From Chryseobacterium culicis (GTDB taxonomy: Bacteria; Bacteroidota; Bacteroidia; Flavobacteriales; Weeksellaceae), in NCBI RefSeq assembly GCF_002979755.1, contig NZ_PCPP01000002.1, positions 310,001 to 374,000 of the forward strand: a DNA stretch of 64,000 nt. Reading direction: 5' to 3'. Shown piece by piece: positions 61,552 through 64,000 of the stretch (positions are counted from its first letter, which is position 1; each line of letters starts with the position of its first letter). A model generated the notes under the pieces. The model did no database searches. It was not told the origin of the DNA and was given only the letters and a program-made list of their open reading frames with translations. Both the position numbers and the translations under genes were made by a program.

Positions 61552-62460
61552 TCAGATCTGGCTTTTGATTTCTGCCATTAATTCTTTCCCTCCGTTTTCA
61601 AGAACCACTTTTGCGAACTTTTCTCCAAAATTTTCTTCCGGAGTATACACGAAGTTTTCATCCACAGCAATGCAGTTTTTCCCGTCTAAAGAGCAAAGTG
61701 CTGCTTTGAAACGAATCTGGTCGCCGATGATTTCTGCAAATGCTCCGATAGGTGCAGTACAGCCTCCTTCTAAAGTACTCAGGAAGTTTCTTTCAATTTC
61801 TACACAGATCTGAGTCTGCTCGTGGTTGATCTGGCTTACAATTTCGTTGATCTCCGGTTTGTCAGTATGTCCGGCTACGGAAATTACCCCTTGGGATGGA
61901 GCGCAAATCATTAATGGAAGCATTTCATAATCAATTTCCATTTTCATTCTTTTGATACCTGCCAAAGATAGAATGGTGGCATCAAAATCTCCGTCTTCCA
62001 GTTTTTGAAGTCTGGTTTGAATATTCCCACGGATATCTGAAAAATCAGTAGTCGGATAATTTCTCAGCCAGAAAGCTCTTCTTCTTAAACTGCTGGTGGC
62101 AAGCTTAAGCTCATGGAATTCTTTGTTTCTTGCTGATTCCTTTCTGATCAGAATGTCTTGTGGATAATCTCTTTCCAGATAAGCGATCATCTCAATATTC
62201 TGAGGCAATTGAGTAGGAACGTCTTTTAAAGAATGTACGGCAATGTCAATCTCGTTATTCAATAAGGCAATATCAAGGTCTCTTGTGAAAACCCCGGTGA
62301 TTCCTAAAGAATAGAGTGGCTGATTAAGATTCTTATCGCCGGAAGAAACGATAGGAACAATTTCCGTTAAATAATTGTTGTTCTGAAGGTGCCTCGCAAC
62401 CTCTCTAGCCTGCCAAAGTGCAAGTGCGGAATTTCTCGTTCCGATTCTAATGCTTTTCAT
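61552..62460 (-). CDS. hemC: Hydroxymethylbilane synthase (porphobilinogen deaminase)
   Basis: A 302-residue HemC, joining four porphobilinogens on a dipyrromethane cofactor. Diagnostic segments are RIGTRNSALALWQAREVA, HSLKDVPTQLP, LATSSLRRRAFWLRNYP and the cofactor Cys in LSTLEGGCTAPIGAFA. The frame is open to 62484, but ATG 62460 (MKSIRIGTRNS) fits the family. It overlaps the end of hemA by 14 bases, so the two are translationally coupled. Confidence 0.96.
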   Translation of the reverse strand: MKSIRIGTRNSALALWQAREVARHLQNNNYLTEIVPIVSSGDKNLNQPLYSLGITGVFTRDLDIALLNNEIDIAVHSLKDVPTQLPQNIEMIAYLERDYPQDILIRKESARNKEFHELKLATSSLRRRAFWLRNYPTTDFSDIRGNIQTRLQKLEDGDFDATILSLAGIKRMKMEIDYEMLPLMICAPSQGVISVAGHTDKPEINEIVSQINHEQTQICVEIERNFLSTLEGGCTAPIGAFAEIIGDQIRFKAALCSLDGKNCIAVDENFVYTPEENFGEKFAKVVLENGGKELMAEIKSQI

Positions 62461-63721
62461 TGAATTCGTTGTTTGGTTGTTCAACTAATATTTCGTGCAT
62501 TAATTTACTAATTTCTTCGGCTTTTAAAGGATTGTCGATGATATATTTTGCAAAACGGTTGGTGATTTTCTGGATCATTTTGTCAGAAAGTTCCATGTCC
62601 GTGATGTTTATGTATTTATTCTTTCTATAAAAATTATGCATTTCGTTGCGTTCCATATTCTTCAGAACCGCTTTGAAGTGATGAATATTGGGTGCCAACT
62701 TTCTCTTTTTCTCCCATTCAATAAAGTCTTTCATCAGTTCCTTAATGATTTTTTCAGCTTTTGGAATTTCTCTTTCCCGCTGTTGAATCGTTTCCTGGAT
62801 CTGTTTTGAAAGCTCATCCACATCAATCAGAGTTACATTTTCATTTTCGGTAACATTCTTTTCAACGTTATGAGGGATCGAAAGATCAATCACCAGTGTT
62901 TCTTTTCCGTTCGGGAAATGAGACTGGTTGATAATAGGATGTTTGGCTCCTGTTGCTACAATAAGAATATCGGTGTTTTTTAATTCCTTGTCAAAATCAG
63001 AATAATCAACGTGAGGAATATTATATTTCTGGGAAATCTTTTCAGCTTTCTCCTGAGTTCTGTTGGCAATTTTAATTTTCGGCTGAAAGACATGCTTTAC
63101 CAGATTTTCAACGGTATTCTGCCCAATCTCACCTACGCCGAGAAGAAGGATGTTTTTTTCTGCAATCCTTTTCTGGCTGTTTAAAATATAATGAACCGCT
63201 GCATAAGAAACAGAAGCCGCTCCATTGGAAATGCCGGTTTCATTTTTTATTCTTTTCGAAATCTGAATGGCTGCATTGATTGCTCTTTCCAGATAAGGAT
63301 TAGAATTTTGTCTCTCTTTTTTGAAACGGTTGTATGCTTTTTTGATCTGTCCGATGATTTCAAAATCTCCGATAATCTGACTTTCAAGACCCGCGGCTAC
63401 TCTGAAAAGGTGAATAAGAGCTTCCTCTTTGGTAAGAATATTGGCAAACTGAAGAAAATCTGTAAGATGTACTCCGATGGTTTTACAATACTCTTCAGCC
63501 ACCAAAAGGTAATTGGGGGAAGTGGTGTAGATTTCGGTCCTGTTACAGGTGGAAACCACAAATGCATCACCAAGATCTTCCTGATGGACTCTGGAAACAA
63601 AGTTTTTGATGTTCTCATCAAAGAATGCAAACTTTCCTCTCGTTTCTACGTCGGCTTTCTCGTAGCTTATTGAAAGCACGGCAAAATTTGACGTTCGATG
63701 AATGTTGGAATACTGTAACAT
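62447..63721 (-). CDS. hemA: Glutamyl-tRNA reductase
   Basis: A 424-residue enzyme that reduces Glu-tRNA to glutamate 1-semialdehyde, the first committed step of haem synthesis in the C5 route. The active-site Cys is in VSTCNRTEIYTT, the NADPH domain has LLGVGEIGQNTVENLV, and SVSYAAVHYIL matches the family. The frame begins at TTG 63733, but that TTG lies in a -7 box; ATG 63721 is chosen. It heads the hemA-C-D-E operon. The C-terminal region ends in the dimerisation helix (FNEKH end). Confidence 0.95.
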   Translation of the reverse strand: MLQYSNIHRTSNFAVLSISYEKADVETRGKFAFFDENIKNFVSRVHQEDLGDAFVVSTCNRTEIYTTSPNYLLVAEEYCKTIGVHLTDFLQFANILTKEEALIHLFRVAAGLESQIIGDFEIIGQIKKAYNRFKKERQNSNPYLERAINAAIQISKRIKNETGISNGAASVSYAAVHYILNSQKRIAEKNILLLGVGEIGQNTVENLVKHVFQPKIKIANRTQEKAEKISQKYNIPHVDYSDFDKELKNTDILIVATGAKHPIINQSHFPNGKETLVIDLSIPHNVEKNVTENENVTLIDVDELSKQIQETIQQREREIPKAEKIIKELMKDFIEWEKKRKLAPNIHHFKAVLKNMERNEMHNFYRKNKYINITDMELSDKMIQKITNRFAKYIIDNPLKAEEISKLMHEILVEQPNNEFNEKH

Positions 63722-63730
63722 AAGCAGTCG

Positions 63731-63738
63731 CAAATTTA
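63731..63738 (-). promoter_or_regulatory. -7 box of hem operon
   Basis: TAAATTTG on the minus strand matches TAnnTTTG exactly and lies nine bases before ATG 63721, so the predicted leader is only a few bases. No -33 TTG is clear. Confidence 0.55.
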
Positions 63739-63928
63739 CGATTTTTTTAATTAACCATTCTCTGAAAGTGTATATGATAATTATCGTAAAAAACTATAAA
63801 AGGAGAAGGAAAGGAGTTGATGGAAGAAATGCAAAACGGTAAAATGACAAAATTACCTTGTAAGCAAAGTCCGAATTATTTTTCGTTTGAATTTTTTAGC
63901 TTTATTCCCATCAGAATCCTCTGCTTTC

Positions 63929-64000
63929 TTAGTCTTTCTGCCCTTTTGCGATTTCGCTTTTCAACCCTTTTAACATCCCTTGAATTTTAGTTGAAATCAA
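63929..64000 (-). CDS. Possible C-terminal end of a gene at the window edge
   Basis: A frame open from the window edge (64000) for 23 codons to TAA 63931-63929, ending KGLKSEIAKGQKD. Codon use looks ordinary. It would lie upstream of hemA on the same strand, with about 190 AT-rich bases between. Too short to name, and chance cannot be ruled out; a second frame nearby also stays open for some 30 codons. Confidence 0.3.
   Translation of the reverse strand: MISTKIQGMLKGLKSEIAKGQKD

Noticed and set aside
63740..63928. Frame C near the edge (basic, Arg/Lys-rich, about 30 codons)
   Set aside because: No start codon in frame and overlap with another open frame; too short to separate from chance.
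1..64000. tRNA, rRNA, CRISPR array, insertion sequence, prophage or attachment sites
   Set aside because: Read for tRNA cloverleaf cores, repeats with regular spacing, transposase or integrase motifs and flanking duplications; none found.

Overview
The window looks like a chromosomal segment from a flavobacterium of the family Weeksellaceae, most likely Chryseobacterium or a close relative. The evidence is an AT-rich composition, many exact TAnnTTTG promoter elements (the Bacteroidota -7 box), type IX secretion sorting tails, GldH, GLPGLI and DUF3078 family proteins, and an Alternative Complex III operon. No tRNA, rRNA, CRISPR array, transposase, integrase or phage gene was found. The content is mostly core genome; the less ordinary material sits in intergenic regions and in short secreted or lipoprotein genes.

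Layout. 1-0.7 kb: 5'-coding part of a LytTR response regulator whose phosphoacceptor Asp is replaced by Glu. 0.9-4.8 kb: hflX, a DUF4919-like protein, a CPA1 Na+/H+ antiporter and an AlkD-like DNA glycosylase. 4.9-8.8 kb: an envelope module of unknown function (lipoprotein, large secreted protein, membrane-anchored distant paralogue). 8.9-14.7 kb: a small membrane protein, a calcium/proton antiporter, a truncated haemoglobin, an aerolysin-like lipoprotein, a Kir-type K+ channel, a YkgJ-like protein and small accessory genes. 14.8-18.3 kb: gdhA, dprA and a rhomboid protease. 18.5-20.6 kb: tandem DUF3078 paralogues. 20.7-25.0 kb: sufA-sufB-sufC-sufD on the minus strand with a well-matched promoter. 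25.2-27.0 kb: tandem GLPGLI proteins. 27.1-34.6 kb: a zinc metallopeptidase, an LtaS-like sulfatase-fold enzyme, ribH, a TPR protein, apt and lipoproteins.

34.7-43.2 kb holds the complete actABCDEF operon for Alternative Complex III, the quinol:cytochrome c oxidoreductase that replaces bc1 in these bacteria. It ends at a terminator with no oxidase genes attached. 43.3-47.7 kb: a SPOR protein, a polytopic membrane protein, a T9SS cargo protein and selO. 47.8-52.1 kb: a ricT-gldH-PBP1A operon, linking an Fe-S regulatory protein, gliding/type IX secretion and peptidoglycan synthesis. 52.5-57.0 kb: a FadL-type porin with a GDSL lipoprotein, then prs and rplY. 57.3-58.5 kb: sufS, separated by about 35 kb from the other suf genes. 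58.56-58.69 kb: an unlisted 41-residue double-glycine-leader, Cys-rich peptide gene. 58.8-59.7 kb: a second T9SS cargo gene. 59.7-63.7 kb: hemA-hemC-hemD-hemE. The window therefore joins haem synthesis, cytochrome-based respiration and Fe-S assembly with envelope and secretion genes.

Most promising for novelty are the GG-leader peptide, the atypical response regulator, the aerolysin-like lipoprotein, the unknown three-gene envelope module, the REP-like inverted repeats, and promoter boxes so close to start codons that leaderless mRNAs are implied (trHb, selO, hemA). I did not find a convincing undescribed multi-gene defence or mobile system.
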